A DNA stretch of 29,537 bases from positions 1-29,537 of the forward strand of contig CAYFWU010000012.1 in the NCBI GenBank assembly GCA_964347025.1, given 5' to 3'. The notes under the pieces are model-generated. The model was not told the origin of the DNA and did not search any database. It saw nothing but the letters and a program-made list of their open reading frames with translations. This DNA comes from CS3-C152 sp964347025 (lineage in GTDB: Archaea; Aenigmatarchaeota; Aenigmatarchaeia; QMZP01; QMZT01). A program made the position numbers and the translations under genes. Positions 14,709 through 23,200 of the stretch are shown here, in pieces (the first letter of the stretch is position 1; each line of letters starts with the position of its first letter).

Positions 14709-16067
14709 TTATTTTTTATAACCCTTCCTTTTCTTGATCGTTCTCACTGCGTAGTTTACGGGATTCTTCACTGTTTTTTCCTTCCCACCGCAGATCGTAT
14801 CGGGTTTACAGACCCCGAAATCCTCGTACCATCCGGGATGTAAACAGTTGGGAGGAAGGATCTGCTTTCCTCTTGCCCTGTGCCATCTCAGCTGGGAACG
14901 GATGTAATTCTCGCGTAAGGGTGGGTTATTCTTCTTGTTCCATTCGTTAACGAATTTCTCTATATCTTCCCAGTTCCAGTTGGATGAACGGAGGAAGTTG
15001 AGGATTGTAAAGAGCGACCGCTTCTTTCCATCAGTTAAGCCTTTCGAGATGTTCTTTATGCATGGCGGGAAGAGCTTCTCGGGGATGAAAATTTTTCTCC
15101 TACCTTCCGGTCCCATTACCTTGAATTTTTTAAGATCCTCCTGATCTATCCATCTGTAACCTATCCTTCGTAACTTCTCGAGCTGTTCATTTATTATCTC
15201 ATGTTTCTCATCCGCGCTCTTCATTGCCCACCAGTCTGAGGACTCTAAAACAAGGGTATCTGCTTCTTCCTTTTTATGCCTGTTAAGGAAGCCTTCCTTG
15301 AACTTCACTTTTTCAGGTTTCGCGTCCATCTTTTTGAAATCCTCGAGTTCATCTGATTTTATGGGAAGGGAAACGAGAAACGTCTTCCGGTTTATCGAAT
15401 AGGGCAAACGGAAGAAGTGTCTTGGAGATATAAGGATTGGATCAACGTCAACAACTTCGTATGGTTCAATACCCTCATCCGTGAGTATCTTCCCCAATGG
15501 TTTGTTGACCTGTTTGGAGAGATCCTCTGCAGAGAATTTCTTTAGGACTTTGCTTTCGAACCTTTCCTTCACGAATTCCTTAAGGTAGAAAACCATTTTT
15601 CTTGCCAGCTCCGGATATTGTTTTTCCGTTGGCTTATAATCCACCTTTTCGGGGAAGGACTCCCAAGGGATTCCTATGTGAAAACCCGTCCCGCCTGTAA
15701 ACTTAAGAAACACGTTCGAGATCCCGTGCTTTTTCAGGCCCCAGATAAAGGCCTCGCTCGCTATCTTGCCGTGCTCGAAAAGCTTGCAGTCTACATCCAA
15801 GATCAAATCCCAGCCTATTCTGAGCTTGTCGTAGTTTTCAGAGACCAGGCTCATGGGCTGGCTCCAGCGTTCGAGCGAGCAGTGAAATTCAACCACGCCC
15901 GTTTTTACCATTGCCAGAATGTCATTCGGGTAAAGAATAACGTTGGGCCTCTGGGAAAAATTCCCGTTCCTGAATACGCCTGTTACCTCCCTGTCCTTGC
16001 TGAAAGATACAATAAAATCTCGCAGTTTCTCATTCGAGTAGTAACCGTAAACATCTTTCAAATTCAT
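14709..16067 (-). CDS. Single-chain archaeal DNA primase (PriS-like catalytic domain fused to PriL-like Fe-S domain)
   Basis: 452 residues joining two functions normally on separate subunits. Residues about 1-250 are PriS-like. LILDVDCK carries the metal-binding D91 and D93, KFTGGTGFHIGIPW is the conserved GxxGxH strand (H130), and VDVDPILISPRHFFRLPYSI supplies the third acid and the basic nucleotide-binding region. Residues about 330-452 resemble the PriL C-terminal domain: FPPCIKNI (C336), a helical SLFTILNFLRSSNWNWEDIE region, then C408, C420 and C426. These four cysteines are placed like the 4Fe-4S ligands used in primer initiation. Most of the PriL N-terminal domain is missing. Similar fusions are known from Nanoarchaeum-type lineages. 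A TATA box 25 nt upstream suggests a leaderless mRNA. Confidence 0.85.
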   Translation of the reverse strand: MNLKDVYGYYSNEKLRDFIVSFSKDREVTGVFRNGNFSQRPNVILYPNDILAMVKTGVVEFHCSLERWSQPMSLVSENYDKLRIGWDLILDVDCKLFEHGKIASEAFIWGLKKHGISNVFLKFTGGTGFHIGIPWESFPEKVDYKPTEKQYPELARKMVFYLKEFVKERFESKVLKKFSAEDLSKQVNKPLGKILTDEGIEPYEVVDVDPILISPRHFFRLPYSINRKTFLVSLPIKSDELEDFKKMDAKPEKVKFKEGFLNRHKKEEADTLVLESSDWWAMKSADEKHEIINEQLEKLRRIGYRWIDQEDLKKFKVMGPEGRRKIFIPEKLFPPCIKNISKGLTDGKKRSLFTILNFLRSSNWNWEDIEKFVNEWNKKNNPPLRENYIRSQLRWHRARGKQILPPNCLHPGWYEDFGVCKPDTICGGKEKTVKNPVNYAVRTIKKRKGYKK

Positions 16068-16088
16068 AGTATAGTTTTGAGATTAAGG

Positions 16089-16096
16089 AATAAAAA
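16089..16096 (-). promoter_or_regulatory. TATA box of the primase gene
   Basis: The minus strand reads TTTTTATT, centred about 25 nt before the primase ATG. This predicts a leaderless transcript independent of the upstream 17-aa gene. Confidence 0.45.
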
Positions 16097-16146
16097 GTAG
16101 ACTTATGCTTATGTAAAACAAAGATTCACCGTGTGCCTTAGGTTAT

Positions 16147-16200
16147 TTATCGTCTTCTCTTAGCCTTTGCCTTTCTTTTTGCCTTTCTTTTTGCGGCCAT
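16147..16200 (-). CDS. 17-aa Lys/Arg/Ala-rich basic peptide
   Basis: The frame encodes MAAKRKAKRKAKAKRRR and stops with TAA. Translation is supported by GGGGTG five nt before the ATG, one of the best ribosome sites in the window. A TATA-like CTTTTTATGG on the minus strand at 16243-16252 is placed to give a leader of about 20 nt. The peptide has eleven Lys/Arg residues in AKRK repeats, resembling histone H1 or archaeal basic tails. Ribosomal eL41 is the other known class of such tiny basic proteins, but eL41 has Trp/Met and few Ala. It lies 80 nt upstream of primase on the same strand and is divergent from the deacetylase gene. It is too short to score statistically, so the call rests on the start signals and composition. 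Confidence 0.6.
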   Translation of the reverse strand: MAAKRKAKRKAKAKRRR

Positions 16201-16260
16201 TAATACACCCCAAATCTTTAATGTTATTTTATTCGTTTTGTTCCATAAAAAGTTTGTGTT

Positions 16261-16268
16261 TTTTTAAT
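16261..16268 (+). promoter_or_regulatory. TATA box of the deacetylase gene
   Basis: TTTTTAAT, centred about 25 nt before the ATG at 16289, predicts a leaderless mRNA. No ribosome-binding site is present, in agreement. Confidence 0.45.
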
Positions 16269-16288
16269 CGTGAATACGTAAATTTATC

Positions 16289-17134
16289 ATGAAAATAATT
16301 TTCTCCAAGGAGTGTTTGGAATACGATTCACCGGGACACCCGGAGGCGAGTGAAAGAGTTCGGGGGACTTACGAATTCTTGAGGGAATACAAAAGATTTG
16401 AATTCGTAAAGCCAGAGGATTGTTCACGAAAGGAATTGCTTCTTGCCCATTCCAATGGGATGATCGATACAATTAAACATGGAAAATTCGTTAACTTCGA
16501 GACGCCTCCCCTCCCAAACATCTACCACTACGCGAAGCTTGCTGCTGGCGGAGCGATTCTGGCGATGGATATCTCTATTAAAGAGAGAAGTTCGTTCTCT
16601 TTGTTGCGCCCTCCCGGGCACCACGCCTCGCAAAAAAAATTCGAGGGCTTCTGCTACTTCAACAACATCGCGATCGCGGTTATGGGGGCACTGAAAAGGG
16701 TTAAGAAGGTGGCTATCCTTGATATAGATGTTCACCACGGAAACGGGACGCAGGACATATTCCTGGGGAATCCTAACGTTGTATACGTTTCCCTTCATCA
16801 ATACGGATTTTTCTATCCAGGAACAGGGAAACATTCGGAAGCGAACTGTCACAACTATCCGCTGGCGAGCGGGACAGAGGAAGGGGAATACCTGGACAAG
16901 CTTGAAGTGGGTCTGGATAATATCAGGAAATTCAAGCCGGATTTGATCGCGGTCTCAGCCGGGTTCGATACGTACGAAGAGGATTCGCTAGCGAATTTGA
17001 AACTTAAGATAGGGACGTACGCGAAAATCTCGAAGCTCATTTCTGAATTGGGAAAACCGAAATTCGCTGTTCTTGAGGGAGGATATTCGGAAGCTTTGCC
17101 TGAATGTGTTTATTCATTTCTGAAAAATTTTTAA
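16289..17134 (+). CDS. Histone deacetylase superfamily (class II/AcuC-like) protein
   Basis: 281 residues, a compact zinc-dependent arginase-fold deacetylase. All key motifs are present: RPPGHHA with the His pair at 111-112, ILDIDVHHGNGTQ with zinc ligands D147 and H149, SAGFD with ligand D227, and the catalytic Tyr in LEGGYS (Y266). FCYFNNIAIA and the LHQYGFFYPGTG loop fit the class II, HdaH/AcuC-type subgroup. It removes acetyl or other acyl groups from lysine or polyamine substrates; the target cannot be read. It stands alone on its strand behind a leaderless promoter. The divergent neighbour is a 17-aa Lys-rich peptide, which makes chromatin-like or basic-tail deacetylation worth considering. 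Confidence 0.93.
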   Translation: MKIIFSKECLEYDSPGHPEASERVRGTYEFLREYKRFEFVKPEDCSRKELLLAHSNGMIDTIKHGKFVNFETPPLPNIYHYAKLAAGGAILAMDISIKERSSFSLLRPPGHHASQKKFEGFCYFNNIAIAVMGALKRVKKVAILDIDVHHGNGTQDIFLGNPNVVYVSLHQYGFFYPGTGKHSEANCHNYPLASGTEEGEYLDKLEVGLDNIRKFKPDLIAVSAGFDTYEEDSLANLKLKIGTYAKISKLISELGKPKFAVLEGGYSEALPECVYSFLKNF

Positions 17135-17202
17135 GGTTTCAAACCCAACCAGCCGTGAGTTTAATTAATAACAGAGACATAAAATAAAGATAAGGGGATA
17201 AA

Positions 17203-19086
17203 ATGAAAATCCTGCTGCTTCATTCAGACTTCATGGAATGGGAGCCAAAGAAGAAGGCAATCAAACAGGCGGAGGAAGTTGAAAAAAGGGTTAGCAATGT
17301 TAAGGACGTTCTGGTCGTTTTCTCCGCTGTTGAAAAGACGGACGAAGGGAAAGAGAAGATAATAATAGAGAAGACCTCGAGGGAGATCGCTAGCGTGATG
17401 AGGGAGGTGAGAGCGAAGAATGTCGTTGTCTACCCTTATGTCCATCTATCTACAAATCCCTCTTCTCCCTCCACCGCTCTCCAGGTTCTGAAGGGGATCG
17501 AAAATTCCCTGAAGGCAAAGAAAGTCAAGGTTTATCGTGCCCCTTTCGGTTACTACAAGCGTTTCCAGATATCCGTTAAGGGTCATCCCTTATCAGAGCT
17601 CTCAAGGGAGATCACCCCTGAAAAGGAAGAGGTCTCTAAGGCTGTGGAAAAAGAAAAGGAACTTCGCTCGGATTGGTATGTAATGGATACCAAAGGGAAA
17701 ATGCATAAACTTAGAATGGAGAAAGGAAAGGTGAAGGGGTTCGATTTCTCCAGATACGAGAACCTCGAGAAATTCGCTTTATACGAGATGGCGAAGTCAA
17801 GGAAGGTTGAGCAAGAACCTCCGCACATATCGATCATGAAAAAGCTCGAACTGGTTGATTACGAGGGAGGGAGTGATCCAGGGAACTTCAGGTTCCTCCC
17901 AAAGGGAAGGCTTGTGAAATCCCTCCTCGAGGATTTGGTCACGAAGAAGACTGTAGATTACGGGGCGATGGAAGTCGAAACCCCAATAATGTATGATAGT
18001 GAGCACCCAGCTCTTAAGGACTATCTGAACCGCTTCCCAGCCAGGCAATACACGATCGAGACCCCGAATAAAAGGGTGTTCCTTCGATTTTCCGCCTGTT
18101 TTGGTCAGTTCCTTGCTCTACATGAAGCTAACATTTCGTACAGAAACCTTCCGTTAAGGATATACGAGCTGACGAGATATTCGTTCAGGGTGGAGCAGAG
18201 GGGGGAACTGGCAGGATTGAGAAGACTGAGATCATTCACCATGCCTGATTGCCATGCCTTCTGCAGGGATGTCGAGGAGGCGAAGAAGGAAATGCTCATA
18301 AGGCTTGATCTCGCAAAGGATTTATTAAAGGGCTCGGGGATCCCCGTCAAAACGGACCTTGAATGTGCGCTCAGGATGGTCAGGAGTTTCCATGACAAGA
18401 ACAAGGGTTTCCTGAAATCTATGGTCAAGAAAATCGGAAAGCCGGTTTTGATCGAGATGTGGGATAAACAGTTCTTTTATTTCATTTTCAAGTACGATCT
18501 GAACTTTGTTGATTGTTTAGGGAAAGCAGCGGCATTAACAACGGATCAGATAGATGTGGAAAACGCGAAACGATATGGTATAACGTACATGGACAAGGAC
18601 AACAAACACAAGTATCCCATTATACTTCATCTCTCACCTTCCGGAGCGATAGAGAGGGTGATTTACGCTCTTCTAGAAAAGGCCCACATGGCCTCGGAGA
18701 AGAAAAAGCATCCTGTCCTCCCTCTCTGGCTTTCCCCTGTCCAGTTAAGATTCATCCCTGTTTCTGAGAAGTTCTTGAAAGCGACAGAAAAGATAGCGAA
18801 TGAAATTTCGAAGGAAAACATACGCGTGGACGTTGATGACAGGAATGAAAGCGTGCAGAAAAAGATAAGGGACTCTGAGCTGGATTGGATCCCCTTCGCA
18901 GTGGTTGTTGGTGAGAGGGAATTGAAGGATAAGAAGCTGGCAACACGCTTCAGGGAGACAGGGAAGGTCCGGAGGCTGGCGAAACTCTCGTTAGTCAAAA
19001 TGATCAAAAAAGAAACCGAAGGCAAACCCTTCAAAAGTCTTCCCCTGCCCAAATTAGTTTCAAAGAGGCCTGTATTTATTGGTTGA
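17203..19086 (+). CDS. thrS: Threonyl-tRNA synthetase, archaeal type
   Basis: 627 residues. The N-terminal 140 residues are the archaeal editing domain related to D-aminoacyl-tRNA deacylase: MKILLLHSDFMEWEP, VVVYPYVHLST, then YRAPFGYYKRFQISVKGHPL. The class II catalytic core follows: a motif 1 region (DLVTKKTVDYGAMEVETPIM), LRFSACFGQF with the zinc-ligand Cys, motif 2 (YSFRVEQRGELAGLRRLRSF), the MPDCHAFC segment and motif 3 (LHLSPSGAIERVIYALL). The anticodon-binding domain ends the protein (PVSEKFLKATEKIANE to KSLPLPKL). AAGGGGAT stands five nt before the ATG, with a TATA-like tttaattaata about 38 nt upstream. adk starts four nt after the stop, forming thrS-adk-ndk. Confidence 0.96.
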   Translation: MKILLLHSDFMEWEPKKKAIKQAEEVEKRVSNVKDVLVVFSAVEKTDEGKEKIIIEKTSREIASVMREVRAKNVVVYPYVHLSTNPSSPSTALQVLKGIENSLKAKKVKVYRAPFGYYKRFQISVKGHPLSELSREITPEKEEVSKAVEKEKELRSDWYVMDTKGKMHKLRMEKGKVKGFDFSRYENLEKFALYEMAKSRKVEQEPPHISIMKKLELVDYEGGSDPGNFRFLPKGRLVKSLLEDLVTKKTVDYGAMEVETPIMYDSEHPALKDYLNRFPARQYTIETPNKRVFLRFSACFGQFLALHEANISYRNLPLRIYELTRYSFRVEQRGELAGLRRLRSFTMPDCHAFCRDVEEAKKEMLIRLDLAKDLLKGSGIPVKTDLECALRMVRSFHDKNKGFLKSMVKKIGKPVLIEMWDKQFFYFIFKYDLNFVDCLGKAAALTTDQIDVENAKRYGITYMDKDNKHKYPIILHLSPSGAIERVIYALLEKAHMASEKKKHPVLPLWLSPVQLRFIPVSEKFLKATEKIANEISKENIRVDVDDRNESVQKKIRDSELDWIPFAVVVGERELKDKKLATRFRETGKVRRLAKLSLVKMIKKETEGKPFKSLPLPKLVSKRPVFIG

Positions 19087-19090
19087 TAAC

Positions 19091-19741
19091 ATGAACGTCA
19101 TTTTTCTTGGTCCGCCTGGCATAGGTAAGGGAACACATGCAGAGATCGTGGCAAAAACTTACGGTATCCCGAGAATTTCGACAGGGGAAATAATGAGGGA
19201 GGAGATCAAGAATGGGACGGATCTTGGAAACGAGGCCAAGACCTACATGGATGTAGGAGAACTTGTTCCTGATGAACTGGTCATAGATATTTTCAAGAAG
19301 AGGATAGGTCAGGATGACTGTAAGAAGGGGTTCATACTTGACGGCTTCCCACGAACCGTAACGCAGGCGGAGGAGCTCGAAAGCGTTACGAATATAGACC
19401 TCGTTGTGAACATGGTTGCTCCAAATGAGGTAATAATGGAAAGGATAACAGGGAGGCTGACCTGCAGGAAGTGCGGGGCGATATACCATATCAAGAACAT
19501 CCCTCCCAGGAAGGAAGGGGTGTGCGATCTGTGTGGGGGTGAGCTCTACCAGAGAAAAGACCAGACCAAGGAAGCGGTTGAAAAGAGGCTGGAGTTGTAC
19601 GAAAAGAGGACGAAACCTCTGATCGAATACTATGAAAACAAAGAGATACTCGTAAACGTGGACGTGGAGGGAGAAAAGAAGGACGTTGCGAAGAGGATAG
19701 ACAAGGTCATGAAGGATTTCGTAGAGAAAAAGGGGGTATGA
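19091..19741 (+). CDS. adk: Adenylate kinase with zinc LID
   Basis: 216 residues converting AMP and ATP to two ADP. The P-loop is FLGPPGIGKGTHA (residues 5-17). ISTGEIMREEI is the AMP-binding segment, and ILDGFPRTVTQAEELE is the family signature. The long LID (residues about 121-158) carries four cysteines, C125, C128, C145 and C148, in the Cys4 zinc arrangement of Gram-positive-type enzymes. This is the bacterial-like monomeric AdkA form, not the trimeric AdkA-type of Sulfolobus and methanogens. Such forms occur in several archaeal groups, and ancient transfer is possible. The ATG at 19091 is chosen over the in-frame TTG at 19079, which lies in thrS. The stop overlaps by none with ndk, whose ATG is one base further on. 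Confidence 0.95.
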   Translation: MNVIFLGPPGIGKGTHAEIVAKTYGIPRISTGEIMREEIKNGTDLGNEAKTYMDVGELVPDELVIDIFKKRIGQDDCKKGFILDGFPRTVTQAEELESVTNIDLVVNMVAPNEVIMERITGRLTCRKCGAIYHIKNIPPRKEGVCDLCGGELYQRKDQTKEAVEKRLELYEKRTKPLIEYYENKEILVNVDVEGEKKDVAKRIDKVMKDFVEKKGV

Positions 19742-19742
19742 G

Positions 19743-20189
19743 ATGGAGAGGACGTGCATAATAATAAAGCCTGATGGTGTGAAACGGAATCTGATAGGAG
19801 AGATCATAAACCGTCTGGAAAGGGAAGGTTTAAACATTCGAGCAATGAAAATGATAAATGCGGAGGTTGAACCCCTTCGCAAGCATTACGAAGCTCACAT
19901 TGATAAGCATTTTTACAAGGGCCTGGAAGCATATCTTATGGAAGGTCCGATAGTGGCGATGGTTTTCGAGGGTTTTGATGCGGTCCAGAAGTCGAGGGAT
20001 CTGACAGGTCACACCGACCCCAGCCAGGCAAGGAAGGGAACGATACGCGGGGATCTAGGAGAGGATTCGCTCGAAGTCGCGGAGAAGGAGAAGCGTTCTG
20101 TACGAAACCTCATCCATGCATCGGGAACCAAGGAAGAGGCAGAAACCGAGATAAATCTCTGGTTTGACAGGGAAGAGATACTGGAATGA
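19743..20189 (+). CDS. ndk: Nucleoside diphosphate kinase
   Basis: 148 residues, standard length, transferring the gamma phosphate from ATP to other NDPs through a phosphohistidine. It opens MERTCIIIKPDGVKRNLIGE. GHTDPSQARKGTIRGDLGED is the nucleotide-binding region, and the catalytic His125 lies in RNLIHASG. The motif is normally NxxHxSD; here Gly replaces the Asp after Ser. GGGGGT lies just before the start, inside the end of adk. With adk it completes the local conversion of NMPs to NTPs behind threonyl-tRNA synthetase. Confidence 0.96.
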   Translation: MERTCIIIKPDGVKRNLIGEIINRLEREGLNIRAMKMINAEVEPLRKHYEAHIDKHFYKGLEAYLMEGPIVAMVFEGFDAVQKSRDLTGHTDPSQARKGTIRGDLGEDSLEVAEKEKRSVRNLIHASGTKEEAETEINLWFDREEILE

Positions 20190-20259
20190 TCACTATTTCT
20201 TAATTTTATAACCTTGATTGACCAATTAATTAATGTAAATAAGGCAGAAGGGGATAGCT

Positions 20260-23200
20260 TTGGCTGAAGAGAAAAGTTACACTGATAGACTTAGAGAATT
20301 CCGCGAACTTGTCTGGGAAAAGATAAGTAACGCACTCCCTGATACAGCTGGAATGAGCAGAAAAGCAGATAGAAAGGAAGCCTTCGATTATCTTGTAGGT
20401 CTTTTGGAGAAAATAAAGAACTTAAGAAAATACGACTATGAAGAAGAGGTTATAAGGAATCAAATTTTTTATGATCTTAGCGAACATCCAACTGGTTTAC
20501 CAGGCGATGATTTAAAAGAAATTGTAAATAAGGCACTGGAAATAACAAAAGGGATTAAAAAATTCAGAATAGTTGATGGGCCCAGAAGGACAACGGAAGC
20601 TTGTCCCCACTGTGGAAAGTCATTTCTTGAATATATAAAATGGGAAGACGGTTATGAGGTTTACTACTGCAGAAATCCGGAATGCGGACATGGTAAAAGA
20701 GGAATCGAGGCCGAAAAGCTAAAGGAAATAAAGGAAGTTGGTGTGGAGGAAGTCCCTCCATGGGCAAGGGAAGGTTTTGGTAAATTCCCCCCAATGGTTC
20801 GGGAAAGGCTGAAAAGAAACTGGTATAAATCCAAGAGAAAGAAGGCGAAAAAGGAAGGCAGATATAAGCCGGGAAAGATGTTTGCTACATACGTAAAAAG
20901 CCCTTGGAAATGGTTTAGGAAGAAGGGCCGTGAAGAAAAGAAGGAAGAAATTGAAGATATCAGAACAGAGATGGGATTGTATGGAGGAGAGGGAGAAATA
21001 AAAGAAGAAGATGAAAGGTATGAGGAAGCCAAGAAAAAGTTTGAGGCATGGGCTGAAGCAAGGGGTTTGGACAAGGACAGCGACGAATACAAAGAACGTC
21101 TCAAGAAGTTAGAAGATGGTTATAAAAAACGTCGAGAATTGGCAAAGAAAAGAATAAAAGAAAAGGGATACGAATTCCCCAGAGGCTGGCCTGGAGGGCC
21201 CTTTGCCAGAGGTCTCACTGCCATGGATGAATTTTTTGGTAAGCACAGCGAACACGTAAGCGGCGTGATGCCGTTCATCATTGTTCTGGGTCTGGGTGCG
21301 GTCGCATCCGTAATCCTTGGGTCGCTGATGTTCTTCTTTGCTTTCTTTTCACTGGCATTTTACTTCATATTCCCGCCCGCCAAAGAGAAGAAGGACAGGG
21401 AAGGCAGGGGGACGGGAGAATGGGAACATCTCGGGTCAGCATATATCAAATCTGTCCTGAAGTGCACGAGCATTGTTCTTTTTGCATGGGCCACGGGTGC
21501 GACCAACCTCCCATTCGCCAACATATTCCTGATGCTCATTGCCCTCGGCGGGTACGCGGCAATGAAGGTAACCTACCATGACAAAAGACCTGATGAGCTG
21601 GTCGAATCCTTCATAAGATTCGGGTTCCTCGGTGTTTTCGTAATACCATTTACCATATTTTCCCAGATCTTTGGGTCAATGACCCTGGGCCTGATGGCGC
21701 TGATGTTCTTCGCCGTGCCCCCCATAAAGGTGGGGAGCAAAACAGAGGAGATAGAGAGGACATTTGCCTATCAGATATGGAAACCCATATTCTTAATCGG
21801 TATGCTTATCGTTCTGGTATCAAGCGGGGCGTTGGGCTCGATCCTCCCAGGACTCTCCATCGGATGGGAACTGACAGGTTCATTGAGCTACATATTCATA
21901 TACGTATGGTTCGTCTCTTTCATGGCGGGCATATTCACTTCGCCCGAGAGCCTGCCAAGCATAGGGATGATAGTTCTCATAGTAACAACCATTATCTTTG
22001 GGTTGGGTCCTGGATCGCAGAACATAGGCATCGCCCTGTTCGGACAGTGGTGGCCGACCATCCACAACACTGTCGGCGAGTTCACTAAACCGCTGGGAGA
22101 TCTTTTCTACCAGCTCAGCCAGACCTTCGGGCAGACCCTGTTCATGTTAACAAACCCCATGGGATTCGCACAACAGATCACAGAAGGAACGTACGTTGAA
22201 AATCCGACAGGCCCAACAGGGGCATATGGTCTGGAAATCGATAATCTTCAGGTAGATAGCATATACGTGGGTGAACCTTTCTCCGTGAGATTCGAGCTTT
22301 CGAACAAGGGAAGTTTTGATGCAAAAAACGCTCACGTTGAGATATGGAGCAATGTTAATCAGTTCAATATAAGTGACCATACTGATAGCGGAAAGACACC
22401 GATAAAACTGAGGGTGAGTGAAAAATCAGAGAGAATTACAGGTTACATAGACTGGTTCAAATACAAATATCCACAATCCTATGAAATACCTCCCAAACCA
22501 ACTTTTGCTGAACCTGTAATAAAGCAGGATATAAAGCCCTTGTTCTACCTGGGGAACATGACCTGTGAAGGTCAAACGTATGTCAAGAAAAAATGGGGCA
22601 TAACAACCGCAGCAGGCGCCACGCTGAGGGAGAAGTACATCTCCTTCTTGGCAAGAATTAACTACACGTATGAGGTTTATTCAAATCTGCAGATAGAAAT
22701 CATTTCAATGCAGGAGTGGGATTCCAGGGTGAGGAGTGGCCTGCTCTTGAGGGGTCAAAAACTGTCAAGGATATCAACCGCTCCTGCCAAGCTTTCGTTA
22801 GGAGCAATGGATCAACCAATAAGGGAGGACCTTCCGATGTTCATAGGCTTCAATCTCAGCTCTGCCGAGGGACCAAGGAGCAAGATAGGAGCTTCCATCA
22901 TTATTCTCGAACTGCCAAAGGAGTTTAAAGAGAAGAACCCGCAAATGAGGTGTACGGACAAGAAAAACAGATGGGAGGAATCTCAAGTCGGTGATAAATG
23001 GATAATTAAATGGAAAATTGAGAAGGATGAATCGAAATCGGTGTTCTGCTTCATGAGGGCTCCTGATATAGGGGATGTTCCTTCAAGGACTTTCACCATC
23101 TCCGCCTCTGCAAACTACACATTCCACAGGTGGGAAAGAAAGGACTCGCTGATCAACTTCAGGGATGCATGCGAAAGAGGTGATACGACACCGGTAGGAG

